From Muribaculaceae bacterium (lineage in GTDB: Bacteria; Bacteroidota; Bacteroidia; Bacteroidales; Muribaculaceae): a stretch of DNA of 64,000 bases. Positions 1 to 9,823 of this stretch are shown here, one piece after another. The position numbers and the translations under genes are program-made. Where the stretch lies: contig JAKVKZ010000003.1 of NCBI GenBank assembly GCA_022484565.1, forward strand, positions 24,873 through 88,872, written 5' to 3'. How positions within the stretch are numbered: position 1 is the stretch's first letter; each line of letters begins with the position of its first letter. The notes beneath the pieces were generated by a model. It had not been told where the DNA came from and searched no databases. It saw only the letters and a program-made list of their open reading frames with translations.

Positions 1-301
1 AGGCGCCGCCTAAGTTGGCCGTCATCGGCAAAGTTACTGCACGTCATGCTTGGCTGCCATCGGAAAGCCGATAGAAAAATGGAAAATATACCGCATTTCC
101 ATTTCACACTTTTGCCTGTTTTGTGCAAAAATGTGCACACTATATTCCTATCTGTGTGATTAGTAGCACAAATTTTATTAAAATTTTCATTAATGCTTGC
201 AAATAAGTTAACTTTGCAGGCACTATGGCGTGGGAGCGCGGTTAATTCAGTTGCTGTTGACTTCCGGCCAAGCTGGGAAGTAATAATAATTACATTGCAC
301 T

Positions 302-859
302 ATGACAAAAATTGAAAAAGTTGAGGAAGTGGCTCGCAGGTTGAAGGGCCTTCGCGATTCACTCGACCTGACGCCTGACGACTTTGCCAAGGCGTGCGGA
401 GTCAGCACACCGACCTACGTTGAATACGAAAGCGGTTCGTCCGACATTCCGATAAGTTTCATTCACAGCGTAGCTCATCAGTACGGAGTGGAATTGAGCG
501 CATTGCTCTTCGACGAGGACCCTAAGATGAACAGCTATTTTGTCACCCGCAGTGGGCGTGGAGCCCGCGTGGAGCGCACAAAGGCCTATAGTTACCAATC
601 GCTTGCTGCCGGATTCGCACATCGCGTAATGGACCCTTTCATGGTTCTTGTTGAGCCTGACGACAAGCGCAAGGACACTGCCAATTCACATGAGGGGCAG
701 GAATTCAACTATGTGGTGGAGGGACGCTTGGAACTTCGCATCGGCGGCAACAAGATTATCCTTGAAACCGGCGACAGCATAATGTTCAATGCCAAAATTC
801 CTCATGGCATGCGTGCTCTTGATGACAAACCCGTAAGATTTATTGCTATAATTTCCTAA
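302..859 (+). CDS. XRE-family HTH regulator with C-terminal cupin domain
   Basis: N-terminal HTH (LTPDDFAKACGVSTPTYVEYESGSSDIP) followed by cupin-like GQEFNYVVEGRLELRIGG...GDSIMFNAKIPHGMRA. Confidence 0.85.
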   Translation: MTKIEKVEEVARRLKGLRDSLDLTPDDFAKACGVSTPTYVEYESGSSDIPISFIHSVAHQYGVELSALLFDEDPKMNSYFVTRSGRGARVERTKAYSYQSLAAGFAHRVMDPFMVLVEPDDKRKDTANSHEGQEFNYVVEGRLELRIGGNKIILETGDSIMFNAKIPHGMRALDDKPVRFIAIIS

Positions 860-884
860 AGTAAAAAAATTAAAGGTAGAAAAG

Positions 885-2546
885 ATGTTAGAAAAGTTTT
901 TGGAAAGAACGGAATTCAGCTCTTATGAGGACTTCATGGAGAATTTCAAAGTGAAGGTTCCTGAAAATTTCAATTTTGCTTACGACGTCGTGGATGAATG
1001 GGCCAAGACCGAACCCGACAAGAAAGCGCTACTTTGGACTAACGATAAAGGGGAAGAAATTCAGTTCACATTTGCCGACATTAAGCGCGAGAGCGACAAG
1101 ACGGCTTCCTATCTGATGCAGCTTGGAATTAAAAAAGGCGATATGGTGATGCTGATTCTGAAGCGTCGTTACCAGTTCTGGTTCGCAATCACTGCTTTGC
1201 ACAAAATCGGTGCTGTGGTGATTCCTGCCACTCACCTGCTGACGGATAAGGATATAGTTTACCGTGCCAATGCAGCCGACATCCGTGCGATAATCGCCGT
1301 CGGCGACGATATTGTCCTCGACCATATCAACGTGGCGCGTCCTGACTGTCCTTCAGTAAAGAATTACATTTCCATCGGACCTAAAGTCCCTGAAGGATGG
1401 GATGACTTCATGAAAGGCATCGAGGCCGCTCCCAAGTTTGTGCGTCCGGCTCATGTAAACTCCAACGACGATACTTCCCTGATGTATTTCACTTCGGGCA
1501 CTTCGGGCGAACCTAAAATGGTGGCGCACGATTTCCTTTACCCGCTGGGACATATCATCACCGGCTCTTATTGGCACAACTTGAACGAGAACAGCCTGCA
1601 CTTCACTCTGGCCGACACTGGTTGGGGCAAGGCCGTGTGGGGCAAATATTATGGACAATGGATTGCCGGAGCCAATGTGTTCGTTTACGATTTTGAGAAA
1701 TTCAAGCCGGTTGACGTGCTTGAGATTTTCCATAAATATCATGTCACTTCATTCTGCGCACCTCCCACAGTGTTCCGCTTCCTCATCACCGAGGACATCT
1801 CGAAATATGATTTGTCGTCGCTGAAATATTGCTGCATAGCAGGCGAGGCGTTGAACCCAAGCGTGTTCGATGAATGGTACAGGCTCACCGGCATTAAGCT
1901 GATGGAGGCTTTTGGCCAGACAGAAACCACCGTAACCGTCGGAACTTACAAATATCTTGAACCGCATCCTGGCTCGATGGGCAAGAAAGGCCCGGTTTAC
2001 GACATCGACTTGATGACAAGCGACGGACGTTGGGCTGAAGAAGGTGAGCAGGGCGAAATAGTTGTGAAAGTCGGCGACAAAAAGCCGCTCGGCCTTTTCA
2101 AGGAATATTATCGTGACCCGGAACTCACAAAAGAGGCTTGGCACGACGGAATATATCACACTGGCGACATGGCTTGGCGCGATGAGGAGGGTTATTACTG
2201 GTTCATCGGACGTAAGGACGATGTAATCAAATCCTCCGGCTACCGCATCGGCCCGTTCGAGGTTGAAAGTGCGCTGATGACTCACCCAGCCGTGGTGGAA
2301 TGTGCCATTACCGGCGTTCCTGACCCTATCCGCGGACAGGTGGTGAAGGCTACCATTGTGCTTGCCAAGGAATATAAGGGCAAGGAATCACCTGAACTTA
2401 TTAAGGAGATTCAGGACCATGTGAAGCACACCACTGCGCCTTACAAATATCCGCGCGTCATCGAGTTCGTCGATGAGCTGCCTAAGACAATCAGCGGCAA
2501 AATCCGCCGTGTGCAGATCCGTAACGCCGACAATAAGCAAGAGTAA
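885..2546 (+). CDS. AMP-binding acyl-CoA synthetase (acetyl/medium-chain acyl-CoA ligase family)
   Basis: AMP-binding motif YFTSGTSGEPKMVAHD, EAFGQTETT, YHTGDMAWRDEEGYYWFIGRKDDVIKSSGYRIGPFEVE, C-terminal PKTISGKIRR; 25 nt after the cupin regulator. Confidence 0.93.
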   Translation: MLEKFLERTEFSSYEDFMENFKVKVPENFNFAYDVVDEWAKTEPDKKALLWTNDKGEEIQFTFADIKRESDKTASYLMQLGIKKGDMVMLILKRRYQFWFAITALHKIGAVVIPATHLLTDKDIVYRANAADIRAIIAVGDDIVLDHINVARPDCPSVKNYISIGPKVPEGWDDFMKGIEAAPKFVRPAHVNSNDDTSLMYFTSGTSGEPKMVAHDFLYPLGHIITGSYWHNLNENSLHFTLADTGWGKAVWGKYYGQWIAGANVFVYDFEKFKPVDVLEIFHKYHVTSFCAPPTVFRFLITEDISKYDLSSLKYCCIAGEALNPSVFDEWYRLTGIKLMEAFGQTETTVTVGTYKYLEPHPGSMGKKGPVYDIDLMTSDGRWAEEGEQGEIVVKVGDKKPLGLFKEYYRDPELTKEAWHDGIYHTGDMAWRDEEGYYWFIGRKDDVIKSSGYRIGPFEVESALMTHPAVVECAITGVPDPIRGQVVKATIVLAKEYKGKESPELIKEIQDHVKHTTAPYKYPRVIEFVDELPKTISGKIRRVQIRNADNKQE

Positions 2547-2662
2547 AAATTCATTGTTTGAAATAATTGAGGGCGGGGCTTTATGCTTCGCCTTTTTTAT
2601 TGTGAATTTTCATTTTGTATTGCGAAAAGCATTATCTTTGCCAATTATAAAAACGCACTTGG

Positions 2663-3697
2663 ATGATTAAAGCCCGACAGTCGAACATTGAATTATTCAG
2701 AATTATCAGCATGATGATGATTCTGCTTGTTCACGCTGACGGCGCTTCGCTGGGAATGCCTTCACTTTTTCAGCCGTGGGTGGCGGATGGCGATTTCGGC
2801 ACTTGGAGCAAGGAACTGGTTGAGACGTTTGCCATTATCGGGGTGAATTGCTTTGTGCTTATTTCCGGCTATTTCGGAATCCGATTGACGGGAAAGCGGC
2901 TTATCAATTACATTTTGTGGTGCGCATTCTATTCCATCGTCATCTATGTGGCTGTCTGCATCGTCAATCCAAAATTGCTGGTTTGGGAAAACGCAAAGAA
3001 TGCTTTGCTGGTGTTTTCCGGCACCGACCTTTGGTTCATCCGCGATTATCTGTTTTTGATGCTGATAAGCCCGTTGCTCAACCTTGGCGTTGAGTCGATG
3101 TCGCGGAAGCAGTTTCAGTTGCTGATTGTCGGCATTTTGGTCATCGACTGCTATTTCGGCTGGTTCTGCGAGGGCAGCGTGGATAAGAACGGCTACAATA
3201 TTGTGCATCTTTCGGTGATGTATCTGTTGGCCCGCTACGTCAGCTTCTACTGGAGGCAGGTTGCTGTCGATGAGCCAAAAAATGTGAGGAGGTTGAGCAT
3301 AATTATCTATATTTTCTGCTTCCTTTCCATTTTGGGATTGACCATGGTGCTGCCTTACGTGAAGGTGTTTTCCTATAATTCTCCATTGGTGATTGCTGCT
3401 TCGGTGGCGTTCTTTATGATTTTCATCACGCTGCGTTTCCAAAGTTCTACGGTGAATTGGATTGCCTCATCATCGTTTGCCGTGTACCTTATTCATAAGA
3501 ATCCATATATTTTTGGCGGGTTATTTGTCCCGTTATTCAAGAATCTTTCTGCCGCCCATGGCTATTTGATGTTCACTTTGCTTTGCATCGTCGCCCTGAT
3601 TACGATTTTTATGGACTGTGTGCTTATTGACCGTGTCCGCAAACTTATCACCGACCCAATTGTCAAATTCCTTTGCCGCATTTTCCATTTTGCCTGA
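2663..3697 (+). CDS. Acyltransferase-3 family membrane protein
   Basis: RQSNIELFRIISMMMILLVHAD N-terminal motif and about 10 hydrophobic segments; TATCTTTG -7 box at 2633-2640. Confidence 0.85.
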   Translation: MIKARQSNIELFRIISMMMILLVHADGASLGMPSLFQPWVADGDFGTWSKELVETFAIIGVNCFVLISGYFGIRLTGKRLINYILWCAFYSIVIYVAVCIVNPKLLVWENAKNALLVFSGTDLWFIRDYLFLMLISPLLNLGVESMSRKQFQLLIVGILVIDCYFGWFCEGSVDKNGYNIVHLSVMYLLARYVSFYWRQVAVDEPKNVRRLSIIIYIFCFLSILGLTMVLPYVKVFSYNSPLVIAASVAFFMIFITLRFQSSTVNWIASSSFAVYLIHKNPYIFGGLFVPLFKNLSAAHGYLMFTLLCIVALITIFMDCVLIDRVRKLITDPIVKFLCRIFHFA

Positions 3698-3717
3698 TGG
3701 ATTGATTGGCGGAAATT

Positions 3718-3960
3718 CCTTTTTCCTTGTAGTTTTTTTAATCACATGCTCTAATTTTGTCAACGGCAATTAGGCAGCGCCTTTATTCGTGTTTAACCTA
3801 ATTCGTCGCCATAGTTCTTTGAATGGTTTGTAAACTTGCATTATTTAGGTGTAGCAGTATGGGGCAAACATCGGGAAAAATAAAATGGACACCCTTGTAA
3901 CATATCCTTATTTCAATTAGTTAAGTGCCGTTTTTGCTGTCCAGACCCATATTGGAAACC
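3718..3960 (+). repeat. Dispersed intergenic repeat family, copy A
   Basis: Shares CCTTTTTCCTTGTA, AGTTCTTTGAA and GGGCAAACAyCGGGAAAAATAAAwTGGACACCC with copy B, and AGTTAAGTGCCGTTTT plus TGTCCARACCC with copy C. Confidence 0.75.
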
Positions 3961-4040
3961 ACAACGAAATTCGACGGAAAATTGTGCTTCGGGCGAGTGT
4001 AATTCAGACCCTTTTTGTGCTGGTGGTGGAAGAAGTATGT

Positions 4041-4802
4041 TCAATGCTTTTGGGTTTGGTCGGTTAAGGATTCCAACTGCTGGGCATCGACAAGGGGAAG
4101 GTGGAAATGCTGGGAGATGGAGAGCATGGCATTGTAGGTGTCGAGGACGGTGTCGGGATTGTCATCGTGGCGAAGACGGAAAAATATGGTGTAGGGTTCA
4201 AAGAAGAATCGTGTGGGCGAGGTTTTGCCGTGGAGAAAATCGGAAATTTCGGTTGCAAGTTTATGCTGGTCAACGTCGGCTGTGACATAAAAGAATGTGC
4301 GTGCGAAAATGGTGTCGGAAATGGGACAGGGCTGCGGACGACCGTGCTTATCGCGGGTGAAGAGCTGGCCGAAATGCACCACGAGCATCACTCCGTCGTG
4401 ACGGACTGCGTAAACGGCATCGTAGATTTTTTCGATTGTGGCTCCTGAGGCGGTGAGCCGGCTGAAAAGGCGCTCAATGAGTGCGTCGCGCCTGCGGGGG
4501 CGCGAAACGCAACGGACATAGCACATTATCAGTCCTATTGAATAACCTAAGACGTAGGGCAATAATGCCGCGATGGCCAAGATTGCCGGCGACTGGTTCC
4601 TGCCTTGCACGACGATGCTGACGATGAAAAGCAGCAACGATGCCCAAAAGCAGGGCTTCAGCAGCGTCAAGGCCATGTCGGTGAGTGCCTTGCGGGCGGA
4701 AATGTACTCACGGTGATTTCTGTTTTTCAGCCATGCGCGTGCCGACAGCCTGACGGGCAGCCATTCGTGCATGTTCATGTAGCTTTCATCGTATTTCATC
4801 AC
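4041..4802 (-). CDS. Hypothetical protein with two predicted TM segments
   Basis: Long ORF with hydrophobic stretches LLKPCFWASLLLFIVSIVV and AILAIAALLPYVLGYSIGLIMC; no family recognised. Confidence 0.6.
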   Translation of the reverse strand: MMKYDESYMNMHEWLPVRLSARAWLKNRNHREYISARKALTDMALTLLKPCFWASLLLFIVSIVVQGRNQSPAILAIAALLPYVLGYSIGLIMCYVRCVSRPRRRDALIERLFSRLTASGATIEKIYDAVYAVRHDGVMLVVHFGQLFTRDKHGRPQPCPISDTIFARTFFYVTADVDQHKLATEISDFLHGKTSPTRFFFEPYTIFFRLRHDDNPDTVLDTYNAMLSISQHFHLPLVDAQQLESLTDQTQKH

Positions 4803-4967
4803 TAATGATATGATTATGCGAATATATGAATTTTATTTGTATTAAAACAGTTGCCGATGGCGAATCCTCTACTAAAAATCACAATTTTTCATCATTTTAG
4901 TCCGTTATTGAGTAAATTGGCAGCAAATAAGCGAATTTATTCGTAACTTGCAACCCTGAAACAAACG

Positions 4968-5936
4968 ATGACTATTATGAGATATTTCAAAAATGTTAGT
5001 GACATTGGCGACATCAAGGCAGCGGTGAAAGAGGCTCTTGAAGTGAAGAAAAACCGATTTGATTACAAGGCACTCGGCAGGGACAAGACTTTGCTGATGA
5101 TTTTCTTTAATTCTTCGCTCCGCACGCGATTGAGCACTCAGAAGGCTGCCATGAATCTGGGCATGAATGTGATAGTGCTCGATGTGAACCAAGGCATGTG
5201 GAAACTGGAAACAGAGCGCGGCGTGATTATGGATGGCGACAAGACGGAGCATCTGCTTGAGGCCATTCCAGTGATGGGCTGCTATTGCGACGTTATCGGT
5301 GTCCGCTCATTCGCGAAATTTGAAAACAAGAAGGACGATTACGAGGAGAAAATCCTAAATCAGTTCATACAATATTCCGGACGGCCTGTTTTCGCCATGG
5401 AGACGGCTACGGTGCATCCCCTTCAGGCTTTTGCCGACTTGCTCACCATTGAGGAGCATAAGCGCCATGAGCGTCCGAAAGTGGTGATGACGTGGGCACC
5501 TCATCCAAAATCGCTTCCGCAGGCTGTGCCAAACTCATTTGCGCAATGGATGGTGGCTGCAGGCTACGATTTCACCATTGTGCAGCCTCACGGCTATGAA
5601 TTGTCGGAGAAGTTCACGAAGGGCGCAAAAATTGAATATGACCAAGATAAGGCTCTCGCCGGCGCTGAATTTGTGTATGCCAAGAATTGGGCGGTGTATG
5701 CCGATGCTGACTATGGTAAGAACATCTGCGGAGACAGAAGTTGGACGGTGACGACTAAGAAGATGGCTTTGACCGACAACGGATTTTTCATGCACTGCCT
5801 GCCAGTGCGCCGCAACATGATTGTGAGCGATGATGTGATTGAAAGCAAAAATTCGCTCGTGATTCCTGAGGCCGCGAACCGCGAAATTTCGGCACAAGTG
5901 GTGCTGATGAGGATTTTAAGTGAACTTGAAGATTAA
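4968..5936 (+). CDS. argF': N-succinyl/N-acetylornithine carbamoyltransferase (argF' type)
   Basis: FFNSSLRTRLSTQKAAMNLGMNVIVLD, AIPVMGCYCDVIGVRSF, MTWAPHP, FMHCLPVRRN motifs; the start aligned to Bacteroides SOTCase is probably the ATG at 4977. Confidence 0.93.
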   Translation: MTIMRYFKNVSDIGDIKAAVKEALEVKKNRFDYKALGRDKTLLMIFFNSSLRTRLSTQKAAMNLGMNVIVLDVNQGMWKLETERGVIMDGDKTEHLLEAIPVMGCYCDVIGVRSFAKFENKKDDYEEKILNQFIQYSGRPVFAMETATVHPLQAFADLLTIEEHKRHERPKVVMTWAPHPKSLPQAVPNSFAQWMVAAGYDFTIVQPHGYELSEKFTKGAKIEYDQDKALAGAEFVYAKNWAVYADADYGKNICGDRSWTVTTKKMALTDNGFFMHCLPVRRNMIVSDDVIESKNSLVIPEAANREISAQVVLMRILSELED

Positions 5937-5948
5937 TTTTATCCTGAA

Positions 5949-7136
5949 ATGAGACTGAAGATTCTATATATATTGTTCGCTTTGTGCCTGTCGCTCTGTG
6001 CCTCGGGCGCAAATGGCGATGTGAAGCTCTGGAGCGACGGGGCTTTGTCGTGGAACGATTTCGACGGCACTTCGGTGCTGCCCGGCATACAGTCGTACAT
6101 GAAAGCTGAACTTGCCACAAGTCCGGTTGACATCAGCGTCAAGGGGCATGAGCAGATGAGGCTTTTGGCCACGGCTTCCATGTTCAGAAACCAATCGTAT
6201 GCCGATTCCGCGAGCCGCACTGAATTGCGGTTGCGCTATCACCAACTTCAGTTTGATTTGCTTGAAATTTATCGCCGCAGGCTGCAAAGCGACCTAAATG
6301 GCGGCATGACAGGCATCGAGGCCGACCAGCGCGTGAAATATTATCAGGAACTTTACAATGAGCAGCTTCAGACGGTGGAAAAGGAAACCGTCAACGGCAC
6401 TAACGATCCGAAAATGCAGAATTGGGAGTACTATGCCCGCCGCAAACTTGACGAAATGGGGCTTCCTCCAGTTCCTACCATCGTGCCGAGTGATTTCAGC
6501 TATGGAATGTATATAGGTGTGGGAGCAGTGTTCCCAACATCCACCATCAAGGATAATTTCAAAAGCACTTTCACTTTCACAGCAGGCTTGTTGGGCGGCT
6601 ACAAGCGCTTGAAGATAAATGCCGACATCACTTATGGTCAGCCTCGATTCAAGAATCCTAACATTTTCAATCTTGTGGATGCCTCTGGCCGAAGTTTGCA
6701 GTCGTCGATCAACACTTATGCCACTTATCTGAGCATATCGGCGTCGTTGGGTTTCAGCGTCGTTGATACGAAGCGGTTCACCGTCACGCCACATGCAGGA
6801 TTTTTCTGGAGCGGCTACAGCTGGAACGTTGGAAACTACACTTGGGGCAGTGATGCTTCAGGCAAAGTGGTGCAGACGCTCGTGAACACTGAAAGCAAGA
6901 GCCTCAACGATTTCGACTGGATTGCCGGAGTGGATTTCGACATTCATGTGCATAGCCATGTCACCAGCACTCCGCTGTTTTTCAGCGGGCAACGTGAGCG
7001 GCTGACTTCCACAGTCCGCGTGACTCCTTACATAGCACGTGCCACGTACTCAAAGGATACGGCTCATTTCAAGGGCTATCAGGTTGGCTTCACAATCTCT
7101 TATGCCGGCATAGCACGGGCTTTGAAAATAAAATAA
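5949..7136 (+). CDS. Exported hypothetical protein, possible outer-membrane beta-barrel C-terminus
   Basis: Signal peptide (MRLKILYILFALCLSLCASGANG); C-terminal alternating aromatic strands; 12 nt after argF'. Confidence 0.6.
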   Translation: MRLKILYILFALCLSLCASGANGDVKLWSDGALSWNDFDGTSVLPGIQSYMKAELATSPVDISVKGHEQMRLLATASMFRNQSYADSASRTELRLRYHQLQFDLLEIYRRRLQSDLNGGMTGIEADQRVKYYQELYNEQLQTVEKETVNGTNDPKMQNWEYYARRKLDEMGLPPVPTIVPSDFSYGMYIGVGAVFPTSTIKDNFKSTFTFTAGLLGGYKRLKINADITYGQPRFKNPNIFNLVDASGRSLQSSINTYATYLSISASLGFSVVDTKRFTVTPHAGFFWSGYSWNVGNYTWGSDASGKVVQTLVNTESKSLNDFDWIAGVDFDIHVHSHVTSTPLFFSGQRERLTSTVRVTPYIARATYSKDTAHFKGYQVGFTISYAGIARALKIK

Positions 7137-7172
7137 TTGGGCGCAATCTTCTTCAATTCAATAAATAATTGT

Positions 7173-7180
7173 TATCTTTG
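7173..7180 (+). promoter_or_regulatory. Bacteroidetes -7 box (TATCTTTG) upstream of tRNA-Pro
   Basis: Matches TAnnTTTG, 18 nt before the tRNA 5' end. Confidence 0.6.
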
Positions 7181-7197
7181 CACCCGTTAATGCCATT

Positions 7198-7271
7198 CGG
7201 GGTGTAGCACAGTTGGCTAGCGCGCCACGTTCGGGACGTGGAGGTCGGAAGTTCGAGTCTTCTCACCCCGA
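7198..7271 (+). tRNA. tRNA-Pro (anticodon CGG)
   Basis: Acceptor CGGGGTG/CACCCCG, anticodon arm CCACG-TTCGGGA-CGTGG, T-arm GTTCGAGTC; 74 nt. Confidence 0.95.
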
Positions 7272-7549
7272 CTCTATATGAGCTGAAAATCAACAGCTTA
7301 TTTCAATTCAATTTTGCAGCATTTTTTAAATAAAAAGAGATTTTATCCCACTTTTGGGCTGAAATGCCTGAGGATTGTCTCTTCTATCATGAAATTAGCA
7401 GTTCCAACGGATGGAACTGCGGAAAAGTTGTGGGGAAGTATGGCCCACAACCTCCCATCGATGGAGAAATTATGAAAGAATATGGATGTGATTCTTGAAT
7501 GAATTCAGGAATGGCAGAATGATATGAACATTTTAATTATTAAACAATT

Positions 7550-7777
7550 ATGGATATAACACAAATTGGGAGTTTATTACTTAAGTATGGCGAAATCTAT
7601 TTGTTGGATGACTTTGAAGAAATTGCAGTACGTCTAACCTTGTCGGAAGGATGCACAATTGCACATTTAAAGCATAAGGGCAATGGAGAAGTTCCCATCA
7701 GTCAGTCAGAAAAAGTCGTCTTTGATGTAAAACTTGGTGGTGAATTGATAAGCAAAGAAGTTTACGAGGCTTACTAA
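7550..7777 (+). CDS. Small hypothetical protein (75 aa)
   Basis: ATG-initiated ORF in an AT-rich segment; no recognised domain. Confidence 0.45.
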   Translation: MDITQIGSLLLKYGEIYLLDDFEEIAVRLTLSEGCTIAHLKHKGNGEVPISQSEKVVFDVKLGGELISKEVYEAY

Positions 7778-7859
7778 ACAAGCAAATTAAGATAATGATG
7801 TCGAAAATGGCGCTGTTAATGATAATTGCTTGAATAGAACTCCCATAATTTATTTGTAT

Positions 7860-8213
7860 TTATTGTTTTGGCTCGTCAAAAATAGATAAATCAATTTTCA
7901 TATCAAGAGCTTCAAGATACGGTTTATATAGTTTCTCTATATAAGTTGCAACCTTTTTTTTACTTGCGCTGGGATATGTTTCAATATAAGCATCGATATC
8001 TGTTTTAATGTTCTTTATTAATAAATCTTTTGCCTTATCTTTTTCGTTAAGGCTCAGTAAGCACATGATTTTTCTTCCATAATTAGTATTAGTATCGCTG
8101 AACAGTGATTTCTTGATTTTAGAAACATTGGAACATAAAATAAAGAAACAAATTAGAACAATAATCTCGAGAATAGCTCCTATAATAATTATAAACTGAG
8201 TAAATCCTTCCAT
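7860..8213 (-). CDS. Small single-TM hypothetical protein
   Basis: N-terminal hydrophobic segment FTQFIIIIGAILEIIVLICFFILCS followed by a soluble charged domain. Confidence 0.5.
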   Translation of the reverse strand: MEGFTQFIIIIGAILEIIVLICFFILCSNVSKIKKSLFSDTNTNYGRKIMCLLSLNEKDKAKDLLIKNIKTDIDAYIETYPSASKKKVATYIEKLYKPYLEALDMKIDLSIFDEPKQ

Positions 8214-8351
8214 GATAAAAATTTTAAATATTAAACATTATGACAAAGTTATGAATAATATTTTGAAAATCAAATTATAATTTGTCCTAAACAAAAAAGG
8301 AACATGCCTTTTTTGACATATTCCTTAGTCGTTTAAAATACGTTTCGCTGA

Positions 8352-8726
8352 TTACGATTTCCAAAGGCCGTGGAGATTGCAATATTCTCTGGCGGTGACT
8401 TCTTTGGCATCGGTCTTGAATTCCGCAACCGGCTTTTCACCCGGCTGCAGGTATTTGCGCATTACTTCCTTTTCGGTAATTAGCTCAATCCATTCAATGT
8501 GGTGTTCAGGCAGCATAGGATGCTCAACGCTTCCTACAGTAACTTTGAATCCGCCGTCGATTTTCTCAACCACGGGAACATGCTTTTCGATAGCGGCTTC
8601 CTTTGAATTTTCAGTCAACAGCTCCATCGGCTGTCCGCAGCATACCAGCACTCCGCCGGCAGGATGCACAACTTCAACGATGTTTCCGCAAAGTGCGCAA
8701 CGATAAACTTGTTTTAGCTTGGTCAT
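8352..8726 (-). CDS. dfx: Desulfoferrodoxin / superoxide reductase
   Basis: N-terminal desulforedoxin CALC...CCGQPM; SOR centre ligands [31 protein letters not shown]. Start trimmed to [10 protein letters not shown] (8726) from the ORF-track start at 8819. Confidence 0.92.
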   Translation of the reverse strand: MTKLKQVYRCALCGNIVEVVHPAGGVLVCCGQPMELLTENSKEAAIEKHVPVVEKIDGGFKVTVGSVEHPMLPEHHIEWIELITEKEVMRKYLQPGEKPVAEFKTDAKEVTAREYCNLHGLWKS

Positions 8727-8873
8727 AATTTTATTGGTTTTTAATTTGGCGGTAAATATAGCTATTTCTCCGAACATATAATATGCAATAATTATTTTTT
8801 GAATATTTTTTTGGTTCATTATAGAGGTGTCGATTTTTATCAGTATTTTCGGCGAAAATTAATCTTAAAAGTG

Positions 8874-9329
8874 ATGAACTCAATCAATATTGCTCCGGTC
8901 AAGGAGTTCGACTTGAATAGGTATCTTGGAAAGTGGTATGAGATTGCGCGTTTCGACCATCGTTTTGAGCGTGGCCTTACTAAGGTCATGGCGGAGTACA
9001 CACAGCGTGCCGACGGCAAAATCGAGGTGGTGAACTCAGGCTTCAATGCTGCGAAAAATGCGCCAAGCCGAATAGTTGGAAAGGCTAAAACTACATCTGT
9101 CGCTGGTTTGCTCCGGGTGTCGTTTTTTTGGATATTCTATTCCGATTATCGGGTGCTTGCTTTGGGCGATGATTATGAGTGGGCACTTGTAGGAGCTGGG
9201 AATGCCGATAAATATCTATGGATTCTGTCGCGCACAGCCACTTTGCCAAGCGACACGCTGAATACAATTCTTTCCGAGGCAAAGAGCAGAGGATTCGACT
9301 CTGATAAGCTGATTTTCAACGCTGAATAA
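8874..9329 (+). CDS. blc: Lipocalin family protein (Blc-like)
   Basis: LNRYLGKWYEIARFDHRFERGL lipocalin signature; DYEWALVGAGNADKYLWILSR; start at the ATG at 8874. Confidence 0.88.
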   Translation: MNSINIAPVKEFDLNRYLGKWYEIARFDHRFERGLTKVMAEYTQRADGKIEVVNSGFNAAKNAPSRIVGKAKTTSVAGLLRVSFFWIFYSDYRVLALGDDYEWALVGAGNADKYLWILSRTATLPSDTLNTILSEAKSRGFDSDKLIFNAE

Positions 9330-9493
9330 CAGAATTAATGCTGACACGAAAGAATGATGGCAGCCAATTCGCGGTTTGCTGCCAACCTTTTGTCATGCAG
9401 GTAATATAACTCAGTTTTGGCATTGTTTTTGTGAAGAATAAAAGGCAATGCTGAAAATTTAGTATTGTGATTTAAATTAATCCAGAAAAATAA

Positions 9494-9667
9494 ATGAATA
9501 AAAACGTTTTATCATTGAACTCGGAGGAAGCGATTGACTTCTTCATGAAATCAGAGCAATACCACTCCATCACATTCCGTGAAACGATGGCATACAATGA
9601 GGGTGGCGAAGAAGATGATTTTGAGGACGATGAATACGATAATGACTATCATCAAAACCTGTATTAG
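9494..9667 (+). CDS. Small acidic ORF (57 aa), below the supplied ORF-track length cutoff
   Basis: My translation: MNKNVLSLNSEEAIDFFMKSEQYHSITFRETMAYNEGGEEDDFEDDEYDNDYHQNLY*. Confidence 0.4.
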   Translation: MNKNVLSLNSEEAIDFFMKSEQYHSITFRETMAYNEGGEEDDFEDDEYDNDYHQNLY

Positions 9668-9778
9668 TAATCTGAATTCAGCTAGTCAAGCATCAGGCAT
9701 CACCTCTTTTTGACCACATAATTGATTTGCTATCACGTCAAAAATGCGTTTATTTTGCGGACACTTTTAAATAAGCAA

Positions 9779-9817
9779 AAATCGCTAACCAGCTATTTAT
9801 AAGCCAATTAGCGATTT
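9779..9817 (-). terminator. Inverted repeat downstream of tRNA-Met
   Basis: AAATCGCTAA ... TTAGCGATTT perfect 10-bp arms, just 3' of the minus-strand tRNA. Confidence 0.5.
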
Positions 9818-9823
9818 AAAACG

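Noticed and set aside
2762-3442. 226-aa minus-strand ORF opposite the acyltransferase gene
   Set aside because: Gln/His/Asn-rich antisense frame typical of the complement of hydrophobic coding sequence.
7198-8300. Integrated mobile element at tRNA-Pro
   Set aside because: No integrase, no direct repeat of the tRNA 3' end and no mobilisation genes seen; reported only as a low-interest anomaly.
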